A stretch of 64,000 bases of DNA from Propionibacteriaceae bacterium. GTDB taxonomy: Bacteria > Actinomycetota > Actinomycetes > Propionibacteriales > Propionibacteriaceae. A program made the position numbers and the translations under genes. The stretch covers positions 62,001 through 126,000 of the forward strand of contig JAISCA010000031.1 in assembly GCA_031265875.1 (NCBI GenBank), written 5' to 3'. Of the stretch, positions 23,775 to 32,820 are shown piece after piece (positions within the stretch are counted from its first letter, which is position 1; every line of letters begins with the position of its first letter). The notes under the pieces were generated by a model, which had not been told where the DNA came from, ran no database searches, and worked only from the letters and a program-made list of their open reading frames with translations.

Positions 23775-25549
23775 TTCTTCTGCCCACCCAGGCCTCCTAC
23801 CGGCCCGGCGACGACGTCGCCTTCGACCTCACGGAGCCCAGACCCGGCGCCCGCCTCACCATCACGCGCTTGGCCGAGCCCGTCGTGACGGTGGCGGTGA
23901 ACCCAGCCGGGGACGGCGTGACGGTGGGCCCACTGCCCGAGGGGGCTTACGGAGCGGACCTGTGGGACGAGGCCGGCGGCTGGCTGGCCACCACGGCGGT
24001 CGACGTCCGGTCCCAACCGCTGGACCGGCCGCGCTACGGTTTCCAGGCCCAGCACGGCCCCGAGACCGACCCGGCGGCGACCCTCCGCTTGGCCCGCCGA
24101 CTCCACCTCAACGCCGTCCAGTTCTACGACTGGGCCTGGAGCCACTCCCGCCTCCTGCCCCCGGACCCAGGGATCGCCGCCGGGGAAGACCGGCCGGACC
24201 AACCAGACCAATCAACCCCGCTGAATCGACCGCCCCGACCGGACCGGCCAGACCAACTGAACCGACCAGATTCATCACCTCATTCGGCCCAGTCGGACCT
24301 ACCGGACCAGTCGTACCTGGACCCGCTCGGCAATCCCGTCTCCTTGACCACCGTTCGGGGCCTGATCGCCGGACTGGAGTCCATCGGCTCGGCCGGCTTC
24401 GGCTACGTCGCCGTCTACGGCATCCCTCGGGCCGAGCGCCAGGAGTGGCATGACGTCACCTTGTTCCGGGGCGACGGCCAACCCTACGACCTGGGCTCAG
24501 GCTTCTTGACCATCGCCGACCCGTCGGCGCCGCGTTGGCGCGAACACCTGGTGACGGAGATCCAGCGGGCCGTCGCCCGGGTCGGTTTCCCCGGGCTGCA
24601 TCTCGATCAGTACGGCTGGCCCAAAGAAGCCTTACGCGCCGACGGCACAGCGGTGGACCTGGCGGAGAGCTTCCCGGACCTGCTGGACCGGATCGCGACG
24701 GCCGTGCCCGAGACAAAACTCATTTTCAACAATGTCAACGGTTTTCCCTTGGAGGCGACGGCCCTGGTCCGGCAAGCGGCGCTCTACTCCGAGGTCTGGC
24801 CGCCCCGGACGGACTACTTGGACCTGGCCGATCTGGTCGCCCGCTCGCGCGCCGCCGGGCCGCTCCCCGTCATCGTCTCGGCCTACCTCTCCTGCTACGA
24901 CGACGAGCCGGTCGAACGGGCCGATCAGGCGCTCAAGTTGGCCCAGGCCACCCTGTTCAGCGGCGGCGCCTCCCATCTGGTGGCCGGCCAGGCGGGCCAG
25001 GTGCTGACCGACCCCTATTACCCCCGCAACCACACCGCCGCCCCGGCCACCCTGACCACCCTGGCCCGTTACGCCGACGTCCTGGTGCGCTACGGCGACC
25101 TGCTGGTGGCGCCGGAGGTGGTCGACGTGACAGGGTCCCACTTCGGGGCCTACAACGGCGACGTCATCGTCGAGGGGCCACCCGGCCTGAAGCTGTCCCA
25201 CCGGCCCGAACCGGGCGCGGTCTGGGTCCGTGTCACACGGGGTCCAGCCGGGCTGACCGTCCACCTGATCAACCTGACCGATCAGACCGAGACCGCCTGG
25301 GACCAGGGCAAGACTCCCGTCACGCCGTTGTCCGGCCTGACCCTGCGCTCACGACGGCTCCGCCCCGACCCCGCGCCCGTCTTCGCCGCCGACCCCGACC
25401 GCCCAGGTCCGATGGTGGCGCTGGAGCCGGTCGTAGACGGCCCAGACCAGATCACCGCCTTACCCGATCTGGGAACCTGGTTGATCCTGCACCTGCCCCG
25501 GGCGACGACGGCTCTCCCCCGCCCCCACCAGACGGAGACGACCCCATGA
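23771..25549 (+). CDS. Glycoside hydrolase family 66 (dextranase-like), cytoplasmic
   Basis: 592 residues. The GH66 core is recognised by AVQFYDWAWSHSRLLPP near 117, LDPLGNPVSLTTVRGLI near 184, GLHLDQYGWPKEALR near 276 (Asp as probable nucleophile) and LYSEVWPP near 338 (Glu as probable acid/base). Family members cut alpha-1,6-glucan or form cycloisomaltooligosaccharides. There is no signal peptide, so it acts on imported oligosaccharides. A low-complexity insert rich in DRPDQ and LNRP units (residues about 140-180) interrupts the fold where other members have a short loop. It overlaps both neighbours by four bases. Confidence 0.82.
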   Translation: MILLPTQASYRPGDDVAFDLTEPRPGARLTITRLAEPVVTVAVNPAGDGVTVGPLPEGAYGADLWDEAGGWLATTAVDVRSQPLDRPRYGFQAQHGPETDPAATLRLARRLHLNAVQFYDWAWSHSRLLPPDPGIAAGEDRPDQPDQSTPLNRPPRPDRPDQLNRPDSSPHSAQSDLPDQSYLDPLGNPVSLTTVRGLIAGLESIGSAGFGYVAVYGIPRAERQEWHDVTLFRGDGQPYDLGSGFLTIADPSAPRWREHLVTEIQRAVARVGFPGLHLDQYGWPKEALRADGTAVDLAESFPDLLDRIATAVPETKLIFNNVNGFPLEATALVRQAALYSEVWPPRTDYLDLADLVARSRAAGPLPVIVSAYLSCYDDEPVERADQALKLAQATLFSGGASHLVAGQAGQVLTDPYYPRNHTAAPATLTTLARYADVLVRYGDLLVAPEVVDVTGSHFGAYNGDVIVEGPPGLKLSHRPEPGAVWVRVTRGPAGLTVHLINLTDQTETAWDQGKTPVTPLSGLTLRSRRLRPDPAPVFAADPDRPGPMVALEPVVDGPDQITALPDLGTWLILHLPRATTALPRPHQTETTP

Positions 25550-25728
25550 CCGAGCGCCAACCCGATTGGATCACGCAGGCGGTCTTCTACCAGGCCTTCC
25601 CCGACCGCTTCCGTAACGCCGACCCAGCCCTCGACCCCGAGTCGGTCACGCCCTGGGGCGACCCGCCCAACGCTGGTGGGTTCGCCCGGCCGGCCCGTTC
25701 GGTCGCCCTCCCAGGGGCCCGGCTATGA
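25546..25728 (+). pseudogene. Remnant of a GH13 glucosidase (N-terminal 40 residues only)
   Basis: ATG 25546 overlaps the GH66 stop. The frame encodes WITQAVFYQAFPDRFRNADP, then DPESVTPWGDPP, the typical start of a GH13 cyclomaltodextrinase or alpha-glycosidase, but it ends after 60 codons at TGA 25728 in unrelated sequence. The bulk of the gene has evidently been deleted, bringing the remnant next to the following intact GH13 gene, whose ATG overlaps its stop. It may still act as a leader that couples translation. Confidence 0.75.
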
Positions 25729-27500
25729 CGACCCTGATCCCCACGACGGCCATGACGGTCGAAACCGGCTTGGTACCGACTCCGCCAGCCGGCTTGGTAC
25801 CGACTCCCCCGTGGTGGCAGTCGGCGGTGGTGTACCAGATCTATCCCCGCTCCTTCGCCGACTCCAACGGCGACGGGGTGGGCGACCTGCCCGGGATCGT
25901 GGCCCAGCTGGACTATCTCCAAGGGCTGGGAGTGGACGTGCTCTGGCTCTGTCCGATCTACCGCTCGCCCCAGGTCGACAACGGCTACGACGTGTCCGAC
26001 TACCAGGACATCGACCCGCTGTTCGGGACGCTGGACGACTTCGACGCTCTGGTCGCGGCCGCCCACGACCGGGGGCTCAGGATCGTCATGGACCTGGTCG
26101 TCAATCACACCTCCTCCCTGCACCCCTGGTTCATCGACGCCCGGTCCTCGGCCGGGTCGGCCCAGCGGGATTGGTACATCTGGCGTCCGCCCCGGCCGGG
26201 CCGCCGAGGCGGGGAGCCCGGGGCCGAGCCGAACGACTGGCGATCCTTCTTCGCCGGGCCGGCCTGGACCTGGGACGAGGCCACGGGCGCCTACTACCTC
26301 CACCTGTTCTCCGCCCAGCAACCGGACCTGAACTGGGACAACCCACTGGTCCGGGAAGCCGTCCACACCATGATGCGTTGGTGGCTGGAGCGCGGCGTGG
26401 ACGGCTTCCGCATGGATGTCATCAACTTGATCTCCAAGGACCCCGCCGACCTTCAGCGCGACGGCTCGCCCTTGCCCGACGACGGACCGAATCTCCACAC
26501 TTACCTGGCGGAACTGCGACGTGAGGTCTTCGGGAGCCATCCGGAGGCCTGCCTGACCGTCGGCGAGATGCCCGGGGCGACCCTCGAACAGGCCCGACTG
26601 GTGACGGCGCCAAGGCGGCGCGAACTCGACATGATCTTCCAGTTCGAGCACGTCAGTCTGGACCATCGGGACTCCAAATGGGACGCCGTCCCCCTCCATC
26701 TGCCCGACCTCAAACGGTCGTTGGCCCGTTGGCAGACCGGGCTGGCGGAACAGGGCTGGAACTCGCTCTACTTCGAGAACCACGACCAGCCCCGCTCGGT
26801 CTCGCGCTGGGGCTCGACTAGACCCGAGTTCCGGGCCCGCTCGGCCAAGGCGCTGGCCACCGTGCTGCACCTCCACCGCGGCACCCCCTACATCTTCCAA
26901 GGCCAAGAGCTCGGCATGACGAACACCGTCTTGACCACCCGAACCGACCTGCGCGACATCGAAGCGGTCCGGGCCCTGGACGAACTGATGGCCAGCGGCG
27001 CCTCGGAGGAGGCCGCTCTGGCCACCATCCGGCCGATGTGCCGAGACAACGCCCGTACGCCGGTCCAATGGACGCCCGGCCCCTCGGCCGGCTTCTGCCC
27101 ACCCGGCACGACGCCTTGGATCGCGGTCAACCCCAACCACGTCATCATCAACGCGGCCGCCCAAGTCGACGATCCCTGTTCGATCCACTCCCACTACCGC
27201 CGCCTGATCGCGCTGCGCCACAGCTCGGACCTGGTCCGTTGGGGCGACTTCCAACCGCTCTGCCTAGACCACCCCACACTGTTCGCCTTCACCCGCAGCC
27301 TGAACCAAGAGACCTGGCTGGTCCTAGCCAACTGGTCCGACCACCCCTTGGACCTCCCCGCCGCGGCCCTGGCCCCAATGACCAACGCGGCCGGAGCCAC
27401 CATCGTCCTCGCCACCGACCGCCCAGCCGGCCCGACCCCCCCGATCAGGACCCTGGCCCCCTGGGAGGCGGTGATACTAGCCCTCGATACCAGACACTAA
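25725..27500 (+). CDS. GH13 alpha-glucosidase / oligo-1,6-glucosidase
   Basis: 591 residues. The (beta/alpha)8 GH13 motifs are complete: DLVVNHTS near 125, GFRMDVINLISK near 222 (Asp nucleophile), LTVGEMPG near 282 (Glu acid/base) and FENHDQPR near 346. The VINL after the nucleophile is typical of enzymes that cleave alpha-1,6 or terminal alpha-glucose linkages. The N-terminus holds a duplicated GLVPTPP unit before the conserved WWQSAVVYQIYPRSF. It completes conversion of the imported alpha-glucan to glucose. Last gene of the ROK-controlled operon. Confidence 0.9.
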   Translation: MTTLIPTTAMTVETGLVPTPPAGLVPTPPWWQSAVVYQIYPRSFADSNGDGVGDLPGIVAQLDYLQGLGVDVLWLCPIYRSPQVDNGYDVSDYQDIDPLFGTLDDFDALVAAAHDRGLRIVMDLVVNHTSSLHPWFIDARSSAGSAQRDWYIWRPPRPGRRGGEPGAEPNDWRSFFAGPAWTWDEATGAYYLHLFSAQQPDLNWDNPLVREAVHTMMRWWLERGVDGFRMDVINLISKDPADLQRDGSPLPDDGPNLHTYLAELRREVFGSHPEACLTVGEMPGATLEQARLVTAPRRRELDMIFQFEHVSLDHRDSKWDAVPLHLPDLKRSLARWQTGLAEQGWNSLYFENHDQPRSVSRWGSTRPEFRARSAKALATVLHLHRGTPYIFQGQELGMTNTVLTTRTDLRDIEAVRALDELMASGASEEAALATIRPMCRDNARTPVQWTPGPSAGFCPPGTTPWIAVNPNHVIINAAAQVDDPCSIHSHYRRLIALRHSSDLVRWGDFQPLCLDHPTLFAFTRSLNQETWLVLANWSDHPLDLPAAALAPMTNAAGATIVLATDRPAGPTPPIRTLAPWEAVILALDTRH

Positions 27501-27549
27501 CCCTCGCCGAGGGGCCCTCGCCTCGGCCGCCGATCGGACCGACCCGGTC

Positions 27550-27816
27550 TCATACCCGATAGGCGTCGCGCCGATGCTCGATACGCAGGACTTCCACCAC
27601 CTGCGCGTCCGGGCGGACCCGGTACACCACGTGATAGTCCCCGCGCCTGGCCGAGTAGGACGGCCAGAGCGGCGGCTGGAGCTGTCGGCCGACCCGCAGC
27701 GGGTTCTCCGCCAACGCCCCGGCGAGGAAGTTGAAGCAAGCCGCCGCCACACCCTCGGGCAAGGTCTCGGCCAGGGCTCGCGCCGCTGACTTGGATAGGC
27801 GGACCTCCCAAGTCAC
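27550..27816 (-). CDS. RelE/ParE-superfamily toxin
   Basis: 88 residues. WEVRLSKSAARAL at the start and SARRGDYHVVYRVRPD, then VEVLRIEHRRDAYR at the end, is the RelE fold, with basic residues expected for mRNA cleavage on the ribosome. GTG 27816 overlaps the antitoxin stop as GTGA. Forms a module with the Phd-like gene upstream. Confidence 0.88.
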   Translation of the reverse strand: MTWEVRLSKSAARALAETLPEGVAAACFNFLAGALAENPLRVGRQLQPPLWPSYSARRGDYHVVYRVRPDAQVVEVLRIEHRRDAYRV

Positions 27817-28091
27817 CGCGCGGCCGGGCGGCTCAGCGACCGGGCGACTCGATCGAGGGTGACGTACTCGCCCCGCGCGAAGTCCTCTTGCGCCTGCGCC
27901 AGTTCGCGCACGGCGTCGCTGTCCGAGAGGATGTCCAGAGTCTCGGTCATGGACTCCAGATCGGCGGTCGACAGGATCACCGCCGTGGGCCGGCCGTTCC
28001 GGGTCACGGTGATGCGTTCGCTGGTCTGGGCGGCGGAATCGACCAACCGAGACAGGTTGGCCCTGGCCTCAGCCAAAGACACGGTCGTCAT
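27813..28091 (-). CDS. Phd/YefM-family antitoxin of the RelE module
   Basis: 92 residues from ATG 28091 (ATG 28097 is an alternative). TVSLAEARANLSRLVDSA, then ERITVTRNGRPTAVILS is the Phd/YefM domain; the acidic C-terminal part binds the toxin. The antitoxin-first order and overlap are typical of YefM-YoeB/RelBE-like operons. Confidence 0.87.
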   Translation of the reverse strand: MTTVSLAEARANLSRLVDSAAQTSERITVTRNGRPTAVILSTADLESMTETLDILSDSDAVRELAQAQEDFARGEYVTLDRVARSLSRPAAR

Positions 28092-28384
28092 GTACATGAT
28101 TCTAGCGCTCTCGGACGCTGGGCCGAGCGCGCTTCCGTCAACCGTCGCGACAGTCCATCCAGCGGTGGTCTCCCGGCCGCACGCCATCCATCAGGAGACG
28201 CAGCGCCAGAAACCCCAAAGTGTCCCGTTTCTCGCCGAGGTGGGGCTGAGCGGGTGAGAGCCGGTGGGCGCGTCGATGGGTTTGACGTCCAATGCCGATG
28301 TCGACATCACAAAGTTTATGACGAAGGACGGACCTCTAATCAACCCAGGGTATATTCAATATCTACCTAAGGTATCCTGGGAGC

Positions 28385-28633
28385 ATGGCGCTGAACATCA
28401 AGAACGAGGCGACGGTCGCGAAGGTCAGGCAGCTGGCCACCCGCCTGGACACCAGTTGCGTGGCCGCCGTGGACTTGGCGGTCGATTACGCGCTGCGCGT
28501 TCCGGTGGCGTCCACCGAAGAGCTCAAGCTAGCGCGGGCCCGGCGGACCGCCGCCAGCTACCGCGCCCACCGGCCCGCCGACACTCCACTGGACCCGAGC
28601 GATCTGTACGACGAGAACGGCCTGTACGCATGA
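28385..28633 (+). CDS. VapB-type antitoxin (Rv0623-like)
   Basis: 82 residues. The N-terminal MALNIKNEATVAKVRQLATR is the hallmark of this VapB group, which have a short DNA-binding N-terminus and a disordered toxin-binding tail (here PSDLYDENGLYA). It overlaps the following PIN gene by four bases (ATGA). Upstream, around 28345-28375, are TACC/GGTA half-sites that may form its operator. Confidence 0.88.
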   Translation: MALNIKNEATVAKVRQLATRLDTSCVAAVDLAVDYALRVPVASTEELKLARARRTAASYRAHRPADTPLDPSDLYDENGLYA

Positions 28634-29058
28634 TCCTCGACACCTCCGCCATCGTCGCGATTCTCAACGACGAGCCGGAGGCGGACGCTTTCATCAGAAT
28701 CATCGCAGCGGAGGCCGAGCCGCTGATCAGCGCCCCGACCGTCGTTGAGCTGCACGCCGTCGCGGACGGGCGCGGGGACCCAGCCCAGGCCCGGCGGGTC
28801 GACCAGCTGCTGCGGACGCTCGGCGTCCGAGTGGTCGCTTTCGACGCCGACCAGGCCGATGTGGCCCGTAGCGCTTACCGCGACTACGGTCGAGGCTCCG
28901 GCCATCCGGCCAAGCTGAACCTGGGCGACTGCTTCACTTACGCCCTCGCCGCCTCCACCGGACAGCCACTGCTATGCAAAGGCGACGATTTCTGGCGCAC
29001 GGACCTCGACCTAGTCCCTGTCGACGGTGAACCGCCGGTGGATGACGGTCAAAACTGA
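28630..29058 (+). CDS. VapC PIN-domain ribonuclease toxin
   Basis: 142 residues. MILDTSAIVAILNDEPEAD opens the PIN fold with Asp4; Glu in PTVVELHAV, Asp in LNLGDCFTYALA and Asp in CKGDDFWRTD complete the acidic site. Cleaves RNA when freed from the antitoxin encoded immediately upstream. It ends 23 bp before the convergent FAH-family gene. Confidence 0.9.
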   Translation: MILDTSAIVAILNDEPEADAFIRIIAAEAEPLISAPTVVELHAVADGRGDPAQARRVDQLLRTLGVRVVAFDADQADVARSAYRDYGRGSGHPAKLNLGDCFTYALAASTGQPLLCKGDDFWRTDLDLVPVDGEPPVDDGQN

Positions 29059-29081
29059 CGCCCCGGTCAACTTCCTCGGCC

Positions 29082-29933
29082 TCACGCCACCTCTTGCACG
29101 ACCGGGTTGGTCAGGCGGCCGAGCCGCTCGATCTCGACCGTGCACTCGTCGCCGGGCTTCAGCCAGACCGGCGGTTGCCGCATGGAACCGACGCCGTCCG
29201 GGGTGCCGGTGATGATCAGATCGCCAGGATCCAAAGTCATGGCTTCCGACAGGATGGCGATCAACCGGGCGACCGGGAAGATCATGTCCTCGGTGTTGGA
29301 GTCTTGGCGGACCTCTCCGTTCACGATCGTCCTGATACGCAGCCCCCGGCCGCCGGGGGGCAGTTCGTCGACGGTGACCAGTTCCGGGCCGAAGGCGCCG
29401 GTGGAGTCGAAGACCTTGCCCATGGTCCACTGGTGGGACTTCCACTGGAACTCCCGGACCGACCCGTCGTTGAAGAGGGAGTAACCGGCGACGTGGCTGA
29501 GGGCGTCCGCCTCTGAGATGTGCCGGCCGCCGGGCCCGATCACGACGGCCAGTTCGGCCTCGTAGTCGAGCGTGTCGGAGGCCTGAGGCCGAACCAGCGG
29601 GGCCCCCTGCGCGACCAGACTGTTGGCGAAGCGGGCGAACACCGCCGGATACGGAGCCGCCCCTTGACCGCTCTCCTCCGCATGGGCCCGGTAGTTCAGC
29701 CCAATGCACAGGATCTTGCCCGGCCTAGGGATGGGCGGCAACAAGGTCACGTCCGCCAGCGCGAACTGAGGCGCCTCAGCCAGACGCTGGGCCAGCCCGG
29801 TCAGGCGGGACGGTTGGCCGAGGCAGGATCGGAGATCGCCGCCCAGCTCAAGGACCGGCAGCCCCCGGTAACCATCGCCGGACTTGATCCCGACGCCTTC
29901 TAGGCCATTGACTGAGTAGCTGATGAGACGCAT
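29082..29933 (-). CDS. Fumarylacetoacetate hydrolase (FAH) family protein
   Basis: 283 residues. After a variable N-terminal 70 residues comes KILCIGLNYRAHAEE, then YEAELAVVIG (Glu-x-Glu metal ligands), GYSLFNDGSVRE, KVFDSTGAFGPE and LIITGTPDGVG, all diagnostic of the FAH fold that cleaves C-C bonds or decarboxylates beta-diketo or oxo acids with Mg. ATG 29933 has GGGAG upstream. It is divergent from the dehydrogenase at 30258, which carries the LysR-type operator, so it probably belongs to the same catabolic cluster. Confidence 0.88.
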   Translation of the reverse strand: MRLISYSVNGLEGVGIKSGDGYRGLPVLELGGDLRSCLGQPSRLTGLAQRLAEAPQFALADVTLLPPIPRPGKILCIGLNYRAHAEESGQGAAPYPAVFARFANSLVAQGAPLVRPQASDTLDYEAELAVVIGPGGRHISEADALSHVAGYSLFNDGSVREFQWKSHQWTMGKVFDSTGAFGPELVTVDELPPGGRGLRIRTIVNGEVRQDSNTEDMIFPVARLIAILSEAMTLDPGDLIITGTPDGVGSMRQPPVWLKPGDECTVEIERLGRLTNPVVQEVA

Positions 29934-30063
29934 GGTCGGCTCCCGGGGTGCGCAGGGTTGAGTTGTGGACGGGCGGCCCAGACCACCACCGCGCCACAGC
30001 GTACCGAAGTCGGCCCGCAGCGGCACCTGAACCATCCTCGCCTGGCCGCCAATCACCGAGCGG

Positions 30064-30110
30064 GGACTTTCATACGCCCGACCGCCGAAAAAGTGGCTGA
30101 AAGTGCTCTT
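30064..30110 (+). repeat. Intergenic repeat DR3, copy 2
   Basis: GACTTTCATACGCCC, then CCGCCGAAAAAGTGGCTGAAAG, split here at position 30078. It lies in the 324-bp gap 29934-30257, which otherwise holds only the operator at 30155-30205. Confidence 0.6.
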
Positions 30111-30154
30111 TCGCGCACCATCACCGCTCCTACCGCCGCCGGTCCGGGCACGAC

Positions 30155-30205
30155 GATAGATACAATTCTATGCACCTTATAGATGGAATAGTAGTTCAAA
30201 TATGA
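30155..30205 (+). promoter_or_regulatory. LysR-type two-part operator, site 1
   Basis: GATAG-N8-CTATG at 30155-30172, 15 nt, then ATAGTAGTTCAAATATGA at 30188-30205. It lies 53 bp upstream of the dehydrogenase GTG. The dyad fits the T-N11-A rule of LysR regulators; the second box would be the activation site near the promoter. Confidence 0.75.
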
Positions 30206-30257
30206 CAGGTGGACCGGCTAGCGTGGTGTCGTACGTCAATAGCCGAGGGAGGCCGCC

Positions 30258-31217
30258 GTGAAGCGCATCGTCGTGTTGGACGGGCAGACCGAGAATCCTG
30301 GGGACCTGAGCTGGGCTGGCCTGGGCGGGCTGGGGGAGCTGACGGTCTACGAGCGCACGCCGCCGGAGCTGACCGGCCAGCGCATCGGCCCAGCCGAGAT
30401 CGTCTTCACCAACAAGACCCTTCTGAGCCGGGAGATCATCGCGGCGGCGCCGAACCTCGAGTACATCGGCGTCCTGGCGACCGGGTTCGACGTGGTCGAC
30501 TCGGTGGCGGCGCGGGAGCGGGGCGTGCCCGTGACGAATGTCCCCAGCTACGGCACGGCCGCCGTGGCCCAGTTCGCCATCGCCCTGCTGCTCGAGGTCT
30601 GCCACCACATCGGCCACCACGACCAGGCGGTCCACGCCGGACGCTGGGCCCAGGGCCCGGACTTCTGCTTCTGGGACTACCCGCTGATCGAACTGGCCGG
30701 CCAACCGCTCGGCATCGTCGGCTACGGCCGGATCGGCCGGGCCACCGGGCGGATCGCCCAGGCCCTCGGCCTGGAGGTCATCGCCTACGAGGTGTCCGGC
30801 CCGGTCGGCGAGGCGGGGGACGGCACGACTCTGGTCGGCCTCGACGAACTCTGGTCCCGCTCCGACGTCGTCGTGCTGCACTGCCCGCTGACGCCTCTAA
30901 CGGAAGGCCTTATAAACGCCGCCACAATCGCCCGGATGAAGGACGGCGCGATCCTGATCAACAACAGTCGCGGTCAGCTCGTGGTCGAGGCCGACCTGGC
31001 CGCCGCCCTTGACTCCGGCAAGCTGGCGGCCGCGGCCGTGGACGTGGTCAGCACGGAACCCATTCGCAGTGACAACCCCCTGTTGACGGCCAAGAACTGC
31101 CTCATCACGCCCCACATCTCCTGGGCCTCGCGCCAGGCCCGTCAACGCCTGATGGACGTCGCGGTCGACAACCTGCGTCAATTCCTGGCCGGGCGGCCGG
31201 TCAACGTCGTCAACTGA
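30258..31217 (+). CDS. D-2-hydroxyacid dehydrogenase (NAD-dependent)
   Basis: 319 residues. The Rossmann motif GIVGYGRIGRATGRI lies near 153-167; the catalytic Arg is in NNSRGQLV near 237, Glu in STEP near 266 and His in TPHISWAS near 285. It interconverts a 2-oxo acid and a D-2-hydroxy acid; sequence context such as LATGFDVVD resembles glycerate/hydroxypyruvate-type members, but the substrate is undetermined. GTG 30258 has GAGGGAGG upstream. Its promoter carries operator site 1. The C-terminal codons are the first unit of a tandem repeat array that continues downstream. Confidence 0.9.
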   Translation: MKRIVVLDGQTENPGDLSWAGLGGLGELTVYERTPPELTGQRIGPAEIVFTNKTLLSREIIAAAPNLEYIGVLATGFDVVDSVAARERGVPVTNVPSYGTAAVAQFAIALLLEVCHHIGHHDQAVHAGRWAQGPDFCFWDYPLIELAGQPLGIVGYGRIGRATGRIAQALGLEVIAYEVSGPVGEAGDGTTLVGLDELWSRSDVVVLHCPLTPLTEGLINAATIARMKDGAILINNSRGQLVVEADLAAALDSGKLAAAAVDVVSTEPIRSDNPLLTAKNCLITPHISWASRQARQRLMDVAVDNLRQFLAGRPVNVVN

Positions 31218-31342
31218 TCCGGGAAGCCAGTCACCGTCGTCACCTGAGCCGGGGAGACGGTGAAGGTCGTGCGCCGAGCCGGGCGGCCGGCCGACGTCAG
31301 CCAACTGATCCGGGAAGCCGGTTGAGGCCGTCGACTGGCATA
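31196..31342 (+). repeat. Degenerate 30-bp tandem repeat crossing a stop codon
   Basis: About 4.7 units of the form GCCGGTCAACGTCGTCAACT plus GATCCGGGAA, starting inside the last codons of the dehydrogenase gene and containing its TGA; later units at about 31227, 31257, 31287 and 31318 are diverged. Looks like expansion of the gene end into the intergenic space. Confidence 0.7.
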
Positions 31343-31389
31343 GATGTATACCTATGATACATATAGAAAGAATAGTAGTTCCAATATGA
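31339..31389 (+). promoter_or_regulatory. LysR-type two-part operator, site 2
   Basis: CATAG-N8-CTATG at 31339-31356, 15 nt, then ATAGTAGTTCCAATATGA at 31372-31389; 66 bp upstream of the AtuA-like gene. Same spacing as sites 1, 3 and 4. Confidence 0.8.
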
Positions 31390-31455
31390 AGGGCGAATCC
31401 TTAGACTCCCATCGTGGCCGCGACCTGGCGGCCCGCGACGACGAGGGGGCCGTCC

Positions 31456-32820
31456 ATGAAATCGTGCAAGATCCTGATGCCCATCGGCGGCCTCGGGGCC
31501 GGAATCAACCCGGTGGCCTTCGCCAACGGCATGGCGATGCAGCCGGATGTCATCGCCGTCGACGCCGGCTCGACCGACTCGGGTCCGGCCTACCTGGCCA
31601 CGGCCGTCTGCAAGGTGCCCCGGATGGTCATGAAGGAAGACCTGGAGATCTGCGTCGCCGGCGTCATCGAGGGCGGCATCCCGCTGCTGATCGGTAGCTG
31701 CGGCACCTGCGGCACGGACAACGTGGTCGACTGGACCGCCGAGATCGTGGCCGAGATCCTGGCCGAGCACGGCTGGCAGGCCAAGATCGCCAAGATCTAC
31801 TCGCAACAGGACCCGGCGGTCCTCCAGCGCAAATGGGACGAGGGCAAGATCCACCCGCTCGAAGGGGCCCCTCAGATCACGCGGGAGACTTTCGCCGACT
31901 GCGCCAACGTCGTGGCCGCCCTGGGCGCGGAGCCGTTCATCGCCGCCCTCGAGGCCGGCGCCGACATCATCCTGGCCGGACGCGCCACCGACACGGCCAT
32001 CATCTCGGCCTTCCCGCTGATGCGGGGCTGTGACGTGGCCGCCGCCTGGCACGGCGCCAAGACGGTCGAATGCGGCGCCCAGTGCGCCGATCAGGAGGAG
32101 GGCATGGGCGTGCTGTTGACGGTCGATGAGACCGGCTTCTACGTCCGCCCCCTCATGCCCGACGCCCACTGCACGCCGTACACGGTGTCGGCCCACCTGA
32201 TGTACGAGAACACCGACCCGTACCGCCTGACCGAGCCGTCCGGCACGATGGTGACGCGGAACGCCGTCTACACGCAGTACGACGAGTTCACGACCTACGT
32301 CACGGGTTCCCAGTTCGAGCCCGCCCCGCAGTACACGATGAAGCTGGAGGGGGCGGCCCCGAACGGCTTCCAGAACGTCAGCATCGTCGGCATCGCCAAC
32401 CGCAAGGTCTGCGCCGACCCGGAGCTCTGGATCCGCAACATCACGGCCTTCGGCCAAAAGCGCCTCAGCCGACTCGGCGTCGATCCAGCCAGCTACCACA
32501 TCGACTTCAAGGCCTACGGCTACAACGCCGTCCTGGCCGGACCCGTCCCCGAGGGCACGCCGCCGCCGCGCGAGATCGGGATGATCATGACCGTCACGGC
32601 CGACAGCCAGGAGTTGGCCAACCGCGTGGCCAAGTCGTTCCAGCCCCTCCTGCTCCACTTCCCCGGCGACATGAAGGACCGCGATCAGCTGCCCAGCTTC
32701 GCCTTCCCCTTCTCGCCGGCCGACATAGCACGGGGGCCGACCCACGAGTTCAAGCTCTACCACGTCGTCGACGTCGACGATCCGCTGGAGCTGGTACGCA
32801 TCGAGTACGTCGATGTCTAA
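31456..32820 (+). CDS. AtuA-like protein (DUF1446, acyclic terpene utilisation family)
   Basis: 454 residues. N-terminal KILMPIGGLGAGINP, then VIAVDAGSTDSGPAYLA and LIGSCGTCGTD are the conserved blocks of this family; ILAGRATDTAIISAFPLM follows near 182. AtuA is linked genetically to citronellol/geraniol degradation in Pseudomonas, yet the reaction is not defined and many relatives sit in carboxylate-degradation operons. ATG 31456 begins the conserved part. It overlaps the RraA-like gene by 8 bases and shares a regulon with the dehydrogenase, DUF4387 and CitMHS genes. Confidence 0.87.
   Translation: MKSCKILMPIGGLGAGINPVAFANGMAMQPDVIAVDAGSTDSGPAYLATAVCKVPRMVMKEDLEICVAGVIEGGIPLLIGSCGTCGTDNVVDWTAEIVAEILAEHGWQAKIAKIYSQQDPAVLQRKWDEGKIHPLEGAPQITRETFADCANVVAALGAEPFIAALEAGADIILAGRATDTAIISAFPLMRGCDVAAAWHGAKTVECGAQCADQEEGMGVLLTVDETGFYVRPLMPDAHCTPYTVSAHLMYENTDPYRLTEPSGTMVTRNAVYTQYDEFTTYVTGSQFEPAPQYTMKLEGAAPNGFQNVSIVGIANRKVCADPELWIRNITAFGQKRLSRLGVDPASYHIDFKAYGYNAVLAGPVPEGTPPPREIGMIMTVTADSQELANRVAKSFQPLLLHFPGDMKDRDQLPSFAFPFSPADIARGPTHEFKLYHVVDVDDPLELVRIEYVDV

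Noticed and set aside
31196..31342. CRISPR-like or riboswitch structure downstream of the dehydrogenase
   Set aside because: Units are contiguous and degenerate, derived from the gene's own 3' end, so a minisatellite explains them.
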